Positions 8,390-17,600 of a stretch of DNA of 64,000 bases are shown one piece after another. How positions within the stretch are numbered: position 1 is the first letter of the stretch; each line of letters starts with the position of its first letter. The notes under the pieces are model-generated. The model worked only from the letters and a program-made list of their open reading frames with translations, was not told the origin of the DNA and searched no databases. The translations under genes and the position numbers were made by a program. Source of the DNA: VXLM01 sp034421575 (GTDB lineage: Bacteria > Chloroflexota > Dehalococcoidia > Lucifugimonadales > VXLM01); contig DAOUKG010000028.1 of NCBI GenBank assembly GCA_034421575.1, positions 27,159-91,158 of the forward strand, written 5' to 3'.

Positions 8390-9610
8390 ATGGATCATTT
8401 GGCTACTGAAGGGAATGGGCGGGTAGCCGAGAGCGTCGCTCACGGGGATTCCGGCCGTCCGCTCAAGATCGGCCTTGGGTCGGCATACGACTTCGCATCT
8501 CGCGGGGGCGTTCAGACGCACATTCGCGAGCTCGCCCAGCAGCTCAGGGCGTGGGGTCACGATGTTCGCATCATTGCGCCGTGTGCAGATCCAAGCAAGG
8601 TGGCAGACGAGGGGTTCATTCCGATGGGGAGGCCGTTCCCCCTGCCGAGCAGGGGTTCGGTCGGGCGGATTTCGGTGTCGGTGTGGCTGCGTCCGAAGAT
8701 CAAGCAGATGTTGGACGAGCAGCGGTTCGACGTCATCCACATGCACGAGCCGTTTTCGAGCTATGTTTGCGTGGGGATGCTGAGCCAGTCGAACGCCGTG
8801 AATATCGCGACGTTCCACGCGTATCCCGGGTCACGCGTGTACGACCTGGGAGGAGCGCGGATAGCCCAGCCCTATTTCAAGATGCTCCATGGCAGGATCG
8901 CAGTTTCTGAGCCGGCGAAGGAGTACATCAGCAGTCACTTCGATGCGGACTACGAGCTTATTCCGAACGGGGTGAGGATTGATCAGTATCAGCAGGGGGT
9001 GGAGCCGTTTCCGCACCTCCAAGACGGGATGATCAACCTGCTGTTTCTCGGTCGAGCGGACAAGCGGAAGGGTCTGAAGTACCTGTTGCTGGCGTACAGC
9101 AAGCTCAAGTGGGACTGGCCGAACCTGAGGCTGATCGTGCTGGGGCCGGGGAATCCGAACGACGAGTGTCAGAGGATCATCGCGGAGCGGAGCCTGGAGG
9201 ACGTGGAATTCGTGGGCGCGGTGTCAGACGAGGAGAAATTCCGCTATCTCAAGACGGCGGACATCTACTGCTCTCCGGCAACCGGGGGCGAGAGTTTCGG
9301 GATCGTGCTCGTTGAGGCGATGGCGGCGGGTCTGCCGATCGTGGCGAGCGAGATTCCGGGGTACATGACGGTGGTGCGGGGCGGCGTCGAGGCGATGACA
9401 TTCCCGCCGAAAGACGTCGGTGCGTTGGCCGAGGCACTGGGACAGTTGCTCGACGACGGCGATCTCAAGAGACGGCTGGCGGAGAATTCCCTGCGAAGGG
9501 CAGACGACTTCCGGTGGGAGCGCGTGGCGAGGCAGGTGCTGGACTACTACAGGACTTGCATGAACGATGGTGGGCGTCCGGAGGAAGTCCCGGCGTCGAG
9601 TACCCCCTAG
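8390..9610 (+). CDS. GT4-family glycosyltransferase, PimA-like (phosphatidylinositol mannosyltransferase type)
   Basis: A 406-residue GT-B glycosyltransferase. The N-terminal domain has the PimA-like glycine loop (SRGGVQTHIREL) and DVIHMHEPF. The C-terminal domain has FLGRADKRKGLKYLLLAY and the EX7E donor-binding motif GESFGIVLVEAMAAGLPIVAS near residue 300. PimA adds mannose to phosphatidylinositol at the inner face of the membrane. The neighbours (inositol phosphate synthase upstream, CDP-alcohol phosphotransferase overlapping downstream) make this role likely, but the acceptor is inferred. The ATG at 8390 with AAGGGG upstream is chosen; translation from farther upstream would pass through a REP element. 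Confidence 0.85.
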   Translation: MDHLATEGNGRVAESVAHGDSGRPLKIGLGSAYDFASRGGVQTHIRELAQQLRAWGHDVRIIAPCADPSKVADEGFIPMGRPFPLPSRGSVGRISVSVWLRPKIKQMLDEQRFDVIHMHEPFSSYVCVGMLSQSNAVNIATFHAYPGSRVYDLGGARIAQPYFKMLHGRIAVSEPAKEYISSHFDADYELIPNGVRIDQYQQGVEPFPHLQDGMINLLFLGRADKRKGLKYLLLAYSKLKWDWPNLRLIVLGPGNPNDECQRIIAERSLEDVEFVGAVSDEEKFRYLKTADIYCSPATGGESFGIVLVEAMAAGLPIVASEIPGYMTVVRGGVEAMTFPPKDVGALAEALGQLLDDGDLKRRLAENSLRRADDFRWERVARQVLDYYRTCMNDGGRPEEVPASSTP

Positions 9611-9626
9611 TCCCCCTGCCCCATCC

Positions 9627-10214
9627 ATGCACCGACTACGAAGTCTTCTCTCCCCCATTGTCGACGCCATTGCGCGCGTCTTTGTGAAGCTGGGGTTCTC
9701 GCCGAGCGGGTTGACGGTAATCGGGGTGCTGCTGGCTGGGGTTGCGGCGGGGTTGATCTCGCAGGGGATGCTCGCGGCAGGCGGGATCATGGTGCTGATC
9801 GCCGGGGTGTTCGACATGTTCGACGGGGCGGTCGCTCGAATGACTGACCGTGCGACGAAGTTCGGGGCATTCTTCGACTCGGTGATGGACCGCGTTTCCG
9901 AGGCTATCGTGCTGCTGGGGCTGTTATGGTTCTACATCGAGGACGGCGAGCAGCTTGGGGCCGTGCTGGTGTACGTGGCAATCGCGGGGTCGACGATGGT
10001 GAGCTATGCGCGGGCGCGCGCCGAGGGACTTGGCATCGAGTGCAAGGGCGGCCTGATGCAGCGGCCGGAGCGCGTGGCGTCGCTGGGAATCGGCATCATC
10101 GTGGGCCAGTGGTGGGAACCGGCCGTGCTAATCGTGCTCGGGGTGATCGCGGTGCTGACGGTGGTCACGACCGTGCAGCGTGTGGTAGAGACGGCGCGGG
10201 GTGCTGGGGAGTAG
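9627..10214 (+). CDS. CDP-alcohol phosphatidyltransferase (phosphatidylinositol phosphate synthase-like)
   Basis: A 195-residue membrane enzyme with several hydrophobic helices. It carries the complete family signature D-x2-DG-x2-AR-x8-G-x3-D-x3-D, read as D63, D66-G67, A70-R71, G80, D84 and D88. Such enzymes move a phosphatidyl group from CDP-diacylglycerol to an alcohol. Between the inositol phosphate synthase and a PimA-like enzyme, the most probable acceptor is inositol 1-phosphate, giving phosphatidylinositol phosphate. Glycerol phosphate or other alcohols cannot be excluded. I prefer the ATG at 9627, 16 bp after the glycosyltransferase stop; an in-frame start 20 codons earlier would overlap that gene. 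Confidence 0.88.
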   Translation: MHRLRSLLSPIVDAIARVFVKLGFSPSGLTVIGVLLAGVAAGLISQGMLAAGGIMVLIAGVFDMFDGAVARMTDRATKFGAFFDSVMDRVSEAIVLLGLLWFYIEDGEQLGAVLVYVAIAGSTMVSYARARAEGLGIECKGGLMQRPERVASLGIGIIVGQWWEPAVLIVLGVIAVLTVVTTVQRVVETARGAGE

Positions 10215-10222
10215 AGGGCGCG

Positions 10223-10435
10223 TCACGCCAACATCAGACGCTCGCCCTTCGGTTCGGGGATGGGGTCGCCGAACTCTCGCGCGGTTTCAAGCCACAGGTC
10301 GATGGCCTGGCCGATGTGCTCTAGTGCCGCCTCCTGTGTGTCCCCGTGGGCTACGCATCCGGGAAGCTCGGGGGCTTCGGCGACGTAGGCGTCGTCTTCG
10401 TTGCTCCAGTAGATGATTATTTCGTATTTGTGCAT
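10223..10435 (-). CDS. hicB: HicB-family antitoxin
   Basis: A 70-residue protein with the HicB N-terminal fold: strand EIIIYWSNEDDAYVAEAPELPGC, then the helix EAALEHIGQAIDLWLE. It is a short HicB without a separate DNA-binding tail. It lies 11 bp downstream of the HicA-like toxin on the same strand, in the toxin-first order typical of hicAB. It should neutralise HicA by direct binding and may help repress the operon. Confidence 0.85.
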   Translation of the reverse strand: MHKYEIIIYWSNEDDAYVAEAPELPGCVAHGDTQEAALEHIGQAIDLWLETAREFGDPIPEPKGERLMLA

Positions 10436-10446
10436 TGGGTTATCCC

Positions 10447-10692
10447 CTAGAGCCGATATTTCACAATTACCTGCCGGACCTGTCGTACTTGATAAGGCTT
10501 TGCGTGACTTCCGTCACGCTGGATATTCATCCGCTCAAGGATACCCTCTTTCCTGAAATTGTGATGACTTCCCTTCACCCTCTCAGCAAACCCCAATCGC
10601 AACAAAAACAGACGAAGATCGTCGAAGCGGATATTCGCGTCGGAGCGACCACTCAATATCCTCTGTCGCAACCTATCTTCACGGTCTGTCAT
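10447..10692 (-). CDS. hicA: HicA-family toxin (mRNA interferase)
   Basis: An 81-residue basic protein with the HicA double-stranded-RNA-binding-like core: FDDLRLFLLRLGFAERVKGSHHNFRKEG, then YQVRQVRQVI near the C-terminus. The catalytic histidine region GSHHNF is intact, so the toxin may be active. HicA cleaves mRNA. The protein carries a short N-terminal extension (MTDREDRLRQRILSGRSDAN) compared with minimal HicA proteins of about 60 residues. Confidence 0.8.
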   Translation of the reverse strand: MTDREDRLRQRILSGRSDANIRFDDLRLFLLRLGFAERVKGSHHNFRKEGILERMNIQRDGSHAKPYQVRQVRQVIVKYRL

Positions 10693-10780
10693 GGATTGAT
10701 GTTGCGACTGAAGGTCTCAGGTAAGCTTACGTCGATATAGACTCAGCGTCACTTGCGTACGGTCATCCTACACGGCGAAA

Positions 10781-10987
10781 TTAGGAAACCATCTGGTGGG
10801 TGAGAACGGCTTCCACCTTCGATCGGCCGACACCGGGAAACCACTCAAGGAACTTTTCGATGGACGCGCCATCATTGAGATTGTCGAAGAGAGCGGATAC
10901 CGGGACGCGGGTTCCGGTGAACACCCAGGCACCGCTGAGCTTGTCGGGGTGTCGCTCAACTGCTGAGCAATGCTCCCAGTTTGGCAT
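10781..10987 (-). CDS. DUF433 family protein (VapB-like antitoxin)
   Basis: A 68-residue protein with the DUF433 pattern: HPDKLSGAWVFTGTRVPVSALFDNL, then DGASIEKFLEWFPGV. DUF433 proteins are winged-helix-like antitoxins normally followed by a DUF5615/PIN-like toxin gene. No such toxin follows here; the next gene is hicA 88 bp on. The ATG at 10987 is used because it begins the conserved domain. An orphan antitoxin or a decayed pair is likely. Confidence 0.75.
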   Translation of the reverse strand: MPNWEHCSAVERHPDKLSGAWVFTGTRVPVSALFDNLNDGASIEKFLEWFPGVGRSKVEAVLTHQMVS

Positions 10988-11163
10988 TGTTCTACCTCTC
11001 CGATTCCTCTGAGAGTAGTTTATCACGAGACTGTATGGGGTTAGGAACGCTAGGCAGAAGACAATGCTGGGGACCTGGGGTACCAAGAAGGTCGTTTGAT
11101 GATAGTTCAGACGCATGGTACCGTGCCCGCGGTCTGGCGGAATGCTTGAAGAGGGAGAAGCGC

Positions 11164-11859
11164 ATGCTCGATTTCAGTAAATTTGAATGGATCAGTTTTG
11201 ACTGCTATGGGACGTTGGTGGACTGGGAGACGGGGATTTCGGGGGCTGTGGGTGAGGTGTTGGAGTCACGTGGGGTGAAGATGTCGAGGGGGGAGATTCT
11301 GGAGGTGTTTGCGGGGGCGGAGCCGCGAGTGCAGCAGGGGTCGGAGTCATTCTTGATGTATCGCGAGGTGCTGCGGCGGGTGATGGAGCTGATGCGGAGG
11401 GAGTTGGGGGTTGAACTCAGTGAGTCGGAGCTGGGGTGTTTGGCGGATACCCTACCCGACTGGCCAGTGTTTCCGGATACGGTTGGGGCGTTGACGGCGT
11501 TGAAGGAGCGGTACAGGCTTGCGGTGATCTCGAATGTGGATGACGACCTATTCGCAAAGACGGCGGAGGGGCTGGGGGTGGAGTTCGATGCGGTTGTGAC
11601 GGCGGAGGAAGTCAGGAGCTATAAGCCGGAGTTACGGAATTTCGAGGTCGCGATGGGGCGGATGGGTGTCGAGAAAGAGCGGTGGCTGCACGTAGCGGAG
11701 AGTTTGTTCCATGACATCGGGCCGGCGAACCGGCTGGGAATCGCGAGCGTGTGGGTGAATCGGGCGGACCGGGGAGGCGGGACGCGGCGTTCGGATGCGG
11801 TCCCGGACATGGTCGTGCCGGATCTGGCGGCGCTGGCGGGGATGGCGTGTCCGGTGTGA
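11164..11859 (+). CDS. HAD-superfamily hydrolase (2-haloacid dehalogenase-like)
   Basis: A 231-residue haloacid-dehalogenase-fold hydrolase. Motif I is SFDCYGTLVDWE with the nucleophile Asp13, motif II is AVISNVDDD, motif III is the lysine in RSYKPELRNFE, and motif IV is HVAESLFHDIGPANRLG. Sequence and size resemble haloacid dehalogenase type II and related phosphatases of the HAD-IA group. The substrate is unknown. The ATG at 11164 with GAGGGAGAAG upstream is chosen; a longer open frame begins 61 codons upstream without family similarity. Confidence 0.85.
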   Translation: MLDFSKFEWISFDCYGTLVDWETGISGAVGEVLESRGVKMSRGEILEVFAGAEPRVQQGSESFLMYREVLRRVMELMRRELGVELSESELGCLADTLPDWPVFPDTVGALTALKERYRLAVISNVDDDLFAKTAEGLGVEFDAVVTAEEVRSYKPELRNFEVAMGRMGVEKERWLHVAESLFHDIGPANRLGIASVWVNRADRGGGTRRSDAVPDMVVPDLAALAGMACPV

Positions 11860-12365
11860 TCCGGGAGATTCACCACAGTGGGCGCGGAGATCGCGGAGAG
11901 GGGTCGTGGATTCCCGCTTTCGCGGGAATGAGGGGGAAGTAACAGTGACTAATGGGAAGTGAAGACATCCTTTGTGTCGAATCTCCCGGACCCGATTTGA
12001 CGTGCTCGCACGTATGTCCTACACTGCACAGAAGCGACTCTCACCATCTAATCTTCAGATAACGAGGAAATGGCTCAAAACGGCGCAGTTTCACTAAAGC
12101 CTCTCGATTTGCAGGTGCTTGCCCTCTCTTGGCTTGCCCTCTTTTCAATCAACGGAAAGGGCCACTTTACTTTACGATAACGAGACAGATGCAACAAAAT
12201 GCAACACCATGCAACAAATTTCCGAAAATTCTCGCCCAGACGAGCTCTTGCACCTCCCCGTATGGCCACCCCTCATTCACTCGGTTAACCGAGGGCGGTT
12301 CACTGTGGAAAGTGACTCGCGCATCTCAATTCGACTCGCATAAACGTATGTGATCGGCACTGGGA
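11860..12365. other. Intergenic stretch with a REP element and phased direct repeats
   Basis: No convincing gene. A REP-like hairpin (TTCCCGCTTTCGCGGGAATG) lies at 11906-11933. Three copies of ATGCAACA start at 12189, 12199 and 12209, exactly 10 bp apart, about 150 bp upstream of the YdeI-like gene. That spacing places them on one face of the helix. Confidence 0.6.
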
Positions 12366-13025
12366 TTGACGGAGCGCGAGGAGAGGAAGCAGCGAGTGAT
12401 TGACGAGATTGGGACTCATCCGAAGGACGGGAAGCCCATGCTGCTCGTAGAGACGCTGGACGAGTGGCGTGGGTGGCTTGAAGGGAACCACGGGGAATCG
12501 GGCGGCGTGTGGCTGGTTTCTTGGAAGAAGGCTACGGGGAAGCCGTTTGTGCCGTTCATGGACGCGGTGGATGAGGCGTTGTGCTTCGGGTGGGTGGACT
12601 CGAAGATAAACAAGCTGGACGAGGAAAGGGCGATGCGGCTGTTCACGCCGAGGAACCCGAAGAGTCCGTGGTCGCGGATCAACAAGGAGAAGGTCGCACG
12701 ATTGGTGGATGAGGGACGAATGACTGAGGCCGGGATGAAATTGGTGGAGGCCGCGAAGGCGGACGGGTCTTGGAATATCTACGATGAGGTCGAGGATCTT
12801 GTGATACCTCCTGACCTGGCATCAGCGTTGGCGGAGGATGGAACTGCCGGGGACTATTTTGGGAATTTCCCGGATTCGTCGAAGAAGAACATTCTGTGGT
12901 GGATAAAGTCGGCGCGGAGGCCGGAGACCAGGACCACCAGGATTTCGAAGACCGTCGCGATGGCGGCAGAGAACCGAATGGCGAATCATCCGGCGGGACG
13001 TGACAAGGGGCCGACTCGGCGCTAG
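12366..13025 (+). CDS. YdeI/OmpD-associated family protein
   Basis: Up to 219 residues, with the YdeI-like N-terminal pattern EWRGWLEGNHGESGGVWLV, then KKATGKPFVPFMDAVDEAL and CFGWVDSKINKLDEERAMRLF, and PRNPKSPWSRINKEKVARL. The C-terminal part (WNIYDEVEDLVIPPDL, then FPDSSKKNILWWIKSARRPETR and an IS-K motif) is also typical. The biochemical role of the family is not established; E. coli YdeI has been linked to antimicrobial-peptide resistance. The TTG at 12366 is the most upstream start. The ATG at 12438 would keep the conserved domain and is an alternative. Confidence 0.8.
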   Translation: MTEREERKQRVIDEIGTHPKDGKPMLLVETLDEWRGWLEGNHGESGGVWLVSWKKATGKPFVPFMDAVDEALCFGWVDSKINKLDEERAMRLFTPRNPKSPWSRINKEKVARLVDEGRMTEAGMKLVEAAKADGSWNIYDEVEDLVIPPDLASALAEDGTAGDYFGNFPDSSKKNILWWIKSARRPETRTTRISKTVAMAAENRMANHPAGRDKGPTRR

Positions 13026-13141
13026 GGATTAGGGGCGTGGCGTGTCTTGCGTGGCACTGATGTGGTAGGACTGAGAGGATCCACCACAGAGGGCACAGAG
13101 AGGTTGAATGGGCGGAACATGGAGCAGCCATGCTTGCGTTA

Positions 13142-13219
13142 GGCCTTCGACAAGCTCAGGCCGAACGGGATGCGATGCTGCTGAAGGTGAACGGGGCGTA
13201 ACGCTGCTCAGGGCAAACG
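13142..13219. repeat. Composite palindromic repeat
   Basis: AGGCCTTCGACAAGCTCAGG with CCGAACGG, then a 20-bp spacer, then GGGGCGTAACGCTGCTCAGG with GCAAACG. It is the same two-part element as at 8141 and 47139, here with the first half inverted. The rest of the 13026-13375 gap shows no gene. Confidence 0.8.
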
Positions 13220-13375
13220 TGTTTTCCTCCTACGTTTTTCTATACCGAACTCATAGAAGTGTGCTTTAGGGCAGTCTCAAAGAACGAAAAGGAGACCCCT
13301 GACGTTATAGAACTAAATGGCGGTCGCGCATTTAATCAAATGAGACGATGGAGCCATTTGAGAGGAGTATCCGAC

Positions 13376-14665
13376 ATGAAGAAGGGTGTTTTCCTAGTTG
13401 TCGTATTGGCGCTGGTATGTGTCGGGCTCCTCGCCTGCGGGGATGAGCCGACGCCAACGCAGCCCGAGGCTGTTGAGACTGCGCCTGCAGTCGAGCCGAC
13501 TTCCGCTCCGACGGTCGAGCCGACGGCGGAACCTACGGTGATGCCGGAGCCCACTGCAACGCCCATTCCGACGCCGGAGCCCACTGTGGCGCCGACGGCG
13601 ACGGCGCTTCCAACGCCAACGGCCGTGCCGGAGCCTGCGTCCGCAGTGGGGGGCGACATGAACCTCTCGGATGACTGTTTGCCGGGCGGCGTGGTCGACA
13701 ATGCGGCGACGATCCTCCTATGCGGGAGGCAGGCCATACAACAGGTCGAGAGTTTCGCTTTCGAGGGGGAAATTGATCTGCTGGCGCTGTTCCCGGTTGA
13801 TGAAGGAGGACCTGGGGAAGGAGCAATGCGGCTGAGCGGCGCGATCGTTGCGCCCGACAAGCTCCGGTTCAAGGTCTCGATGGAGGTGGATGGGGAGAAG
13901 ATCGAGATAACCGCGTTGATGGTAGGACAGGATGCCTACGTCCAAGACCCTGAGTCGGGCGAATGGTTCGAGGGAGTTCCCCAAGACGCGGACTTCCTGG
14001 GGTCTATACAGATGGTCGGAATGTTCCAGATACCGAACGATCCCAATGCGGAACTAAATGAGACCGTAGAACTCGAAGACGGGACCAAGGGATACGCGAT
14101 TGTCTCAGATCAGACGGCCCCGGGAGGCGGCATTACCAGTCTTGGACTTCCGGGCGGAATTCTAACATGGATAGTGGGCGTGGACGATTTCCTGACGAGG
14201 GAAGTCAAGGTTTCAATAGAAGGTCTGGGCGATGAGCCGCTGGATTTTGTGAGCATTAACTACAGCGGCTATAACGAAGAGTTTGAGATAGAGCCGCCGG
14301 CAGAGTATACGGCTCTTCCCGATGAGTTGATGCAAGCGACCCCCCTGGGAGTGCCGACGGTCGTGGGACTTACAAAGAACGACGATGGCGACGTGGAGGT
14401 GAAGTTCGACGAGCCCGTCCAGGTCGAGGGGACGGTCGAGCTGTATGTGCTGGAGCCGAAGACGGGTGGTTGGGGTCTTCCTCTGCTCGGTGGCAGCGGG
14501 ACGGATACGCTGACGTTCGACGCGGACGCGGAGGGCAAGCCCACGCTCGTCGTCGGAGAGAGTCAGATTGCGGGGTTCTCCTTCCCGAACTTGGAGGATA
14601 GGCTGAGGCACGCCGATGGAGACATCGGGGTGAACTTGAACTTCGATGTGTGGACGTATGAGTAA
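13376..14665 (+). CDS. LppX/LprG-like secreted lipoprotein with Pro/Thr-rich linker
   Basis: A 429-residue lipoprotein. The signal peptide MKKGVFLVVVLALVCVGLLAC ends in a lipobox with the acylated Cys at 21. A long Pro/Thr/Glu-rich linker follows (about residues 24-88). Residues about 95-320 resemble the LppX_LprAFG fold: QQVESFAFEGEIDL, GAIVAPDKLRFKV, DAYVQDPESGEWFEG. In mycobacteria these proteins carry glycolipids such as PIM-derived lipids. The C-terminal portion is extra (beta-rich, with a GGWGLPLLGG insertion). The ATG at 13376 with AGAGGAG upstream is preferred. A glycolipid-carrier role is inference, supported by the inositol-lipid genes 4 kb upstream. Confidence 0.7.
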   Translation: MKKGVFLVVVLALVCVGLLACGDEPTPTQPEAVETAPAVEPTSAPTVEPTAEPTVMPEPTATPIPTPEPTVAPTATALPTPTAVPEPASAVGGDMNLSDDCLPGGVVDNAATILLCGRQAIQQVESFAFEGEIDLLALFPVDEGGPGEGAMRLSGAIVAPDKLRFKVSMEVDGEKIEITALMVGQDAYVQDPESGEWFEGVPQDADFLGSIQMVGMFQIPNDPNAELNETVELEDGTKGYAIVSDQTAPGGGITSLGLPGGILTWIVGVDDFLTREVKVSIEGLGDEPLDFVSINYSGYNEEFEIEPPAEYTALPDELMQATPLGVPTVVGLTKNDDGDVEVKFDEPVQVEGTVELYVLEPKTGGWGLPLLGGSGTDTLTFDADAEGKPTLVVGESQIAGFSFPNLEDRLRHADGDIGVNLNFDVWTYE

Positions 14666-14688
14666 AGCGTAGGACTGGGCGAAGTCAC

Positions 14689-17600
14689 CTACTCACAGAC
14701 CTGCAAGCCGAGTTCTTCGATGTCATTGTCCTCAACGTTCGCGATTCCTGCCGGCACACAGCCGGTGAGCCGATTGCCGGCAAACCTCCACTGAATGAGG
14801 TTATCCAGTTCATCCAGCTCGAGAGGAATCTCGCCCGAGAGATCGTTGTCCTTCAGCCATAAGTGCTGCAGGATTGCGAGCTTACCCAGGGATGGGGGAA
14901 TCGATCCGGTAAGGTCGTTGCCGTGCAGCCATAGACTTTCCAAGCTGTCCAACTCGCCCAACTCCTGCGGGATTGGTCCTGTAAGTTGGTTTTCGTGGAG
15001 TCGCATCCATCGAAGGCTGTCGAAGTCGCCGAGTTCCGCAGGGATCGAGCCGCTCAACCGATTGTTGCGAAGATTCAGATCCCAGAGGTTGTCGAGGCTG
15101 CCCAACTCGGGTGGGATACTGCCGGTCAAGCGCGTTGTGTGGAGCCAGAGGTATCGAAGGTTGGTCATGTTCCCCAACTCGGGAGGGATCGTGCCTCCCA
15201 GCAGGTTGTGGTGGAGGTAGAGGTACCTGAGGTTGGTCATCTCGCCAAACCATTCTGGAATGCCGCCCGTGAGGAGGTTGTTCTGGAGCTTCAGGCGGTC
15301 GAGGGCAGCCATGCCGGATAGGTCGGGAATGGCGCCTGACAGGCTGTTGCCCCACAGCCACAACTCTCTGATCCTAGTCATTTCGTTAAGCCAGGCCGGG
15401 ACTGCGCCGACCAGGTCATTGTTCGCGAGATAGAGCTGTTCAAGGCGGATCATGCTTCTGAGGTCGGGAATAGGGCCGGATAGCCTGTTCGTGTGGAGAT
15501 TCAGGACGACGAGATTAGTGAGGTTGCCCAATTCGGGCGGGATGCGGCCTGTTAGATTGTTGCCGCGTAAGTTCAGGTAGGTTAACTGGGTGAGCAGCGC
15601 CAGATCTTTCGAGATCGAACCGCCCAACCGTCTGTTTTGGAGGTCTAGCCAACCGACGCGTTCAGGGGCGCCTCGGAGGGTAATTCCTTGCCATTCCGAT
15701 ATGGGAGTCGCCGCTGTCCAATTCAGCGACCTGCCGGAACCGGTCTCCAAAAGGACGTCGGCGGCACTGATAAGCGCCTCGCAGTCGGAGATCAGGGCGG
15801 GGTTGTTCACGTCATTTACAGCGCCCTCGGTCACGCAGGGGTGATCGCTGCAGAATGGAAGATTGAGGCTCGCGAAGTCCGTGTCCTGTACGACTCTCAA
15901 TCCGTCTGGGATGCAACCGGTCAGTTGGTTGCCAGAAAGGCGAAGGTGGGTCAAGTTGGTGAGGTTGATCAGTTCCGGCGGAATGGGGCCGGTCAACTGA
16001 TTGTGGGAAAGCCAAAGTTGCTTTAGGTTGGCGAGACTTCCCAATTCCGGAGGTAGTCCCCCAGTTAATTTGTTCCGAAAGAGACTCAGTACTTCTAGAT
16101 TGGTGAGGCTGCCCAATTCCGGTGGTATTTCGCCGGTCAGCCGGTTCGCGTTGAGGTGCAGCAATTCCAGGTTTGACAGGCTGCCCAGTCCAAGAGGAAT
16201 CTGTCCAGTCAGTTGGTTGTTGTCGAGGTGGAGCTTTTTCAACTTCGTGAGGCGGCTCAGCTCGGGCGGTATGGGACCGCTCAACCGGTTCCAACCGATC
16301 GCAAGAGCCTCCAGGTTGACAAGATTGCTGAGTTCAACTGGTATCGGCCCGCTAAACTGACTCCCGCCAAGTTGTAGATATGCCAGGTTGGTGAGTTCAC
16401 CAAGCCAAGCTGGTAACGGGCCGTCCAGCGAACCTCCTCCCATCCGCAGAGATTCCAGTTTAGTGAGGCTGCTCAACTCGTCCGGTATTGGGCCTGACAG
16501 GTTATTACCAAAGAGGTTGATCGATTTTAGGTTTGTGAGATCCCCCAGTTCGGCAGGGATTGGACCAGTCAGTCGATTGTCGTTGAGTAACAGAACCTCA
16601 AGATTGGCAAGGCTCTCCAGTTGTGGTGGAATCGGGCCGGTCAAGTGGTTATAGCTTAGATTAAGCACTTGCAGTTCTGAGAGTTCTCCGAGTTCAGACG
16701 GGATCCTGCCGGTTAGGTAATTTGAAGGCGAGCCCCCTCCTAGATCAATGCCCACGACGCGGCCTCCTTCAATCGACAGGCCGCGCCAATCGTGGATGGA
16801 CAGCTGCTCGCTCCAATTCAACGACAGTGTGCCGCGCAGGATGTCCCGTCCCGCAAGGAGGGTTTCGCAATCTGAGACGAGGCCTGGGTTGTCTGTGGGA
16901 TTGGGGACGGTGGGCCCGGAGGAACAGTCGCAGAGAGGGAGGTTGAGGTCGTCTAGGTCGTTGTTAGGTATATCGCTCAGGCCGACGGGGATGCAGCCGG
17001 TCAGTTGATTTCCAGAGAGATACAACTCCTGCAGGTCAGAAAGGTCCAGTAACTCCGCCGGGATCACCCCGGTCAGCCTGTTTGACGTGAGGAACAGGGA
17101 GTATAAGTTGGATAGGTTTCCCAACTCCGCAGGAATCTCACCAGTTAGCCGGTTATAGGAGAGATTCAGTTGTATGAGGTTAGCCAGGCTTCCCAGTTCG
17201 ACGGGAATCCCGCCCGTGAACTCGTTGCGGGACAAATAGAGCAATTCCAAGTTGGAGAGGGTGCCCAACTCCGTCGGTATCTCTCCCGTCAACCGGTTAT
17301 CGAAAAGAGACAGCCCCTGAAGCTCTTTGAGATCTCCCAATTCAGAGGGCACCTCGCCAGTCAACCGGTTGCTATCCAAGTACAACGATCTCAGGCCAGC
17401 GATGCTGCCTAGCGTAGTTGGAATCTTACCCGTCAATTGGTTGAAGCTGAGACCCAACTCCTGAAGGTTTTTGAGGTTGTCCAGCTGAGGAGGAATACTG
17501 CCCGTCAGGCGGTTTTCCCCGAGATACAGTTCACGCAGGTTTTCGAGACTACCTAATGCAGGTGGAATCTCACCTGTCAACTCATTGCTGAAGAGAGACA

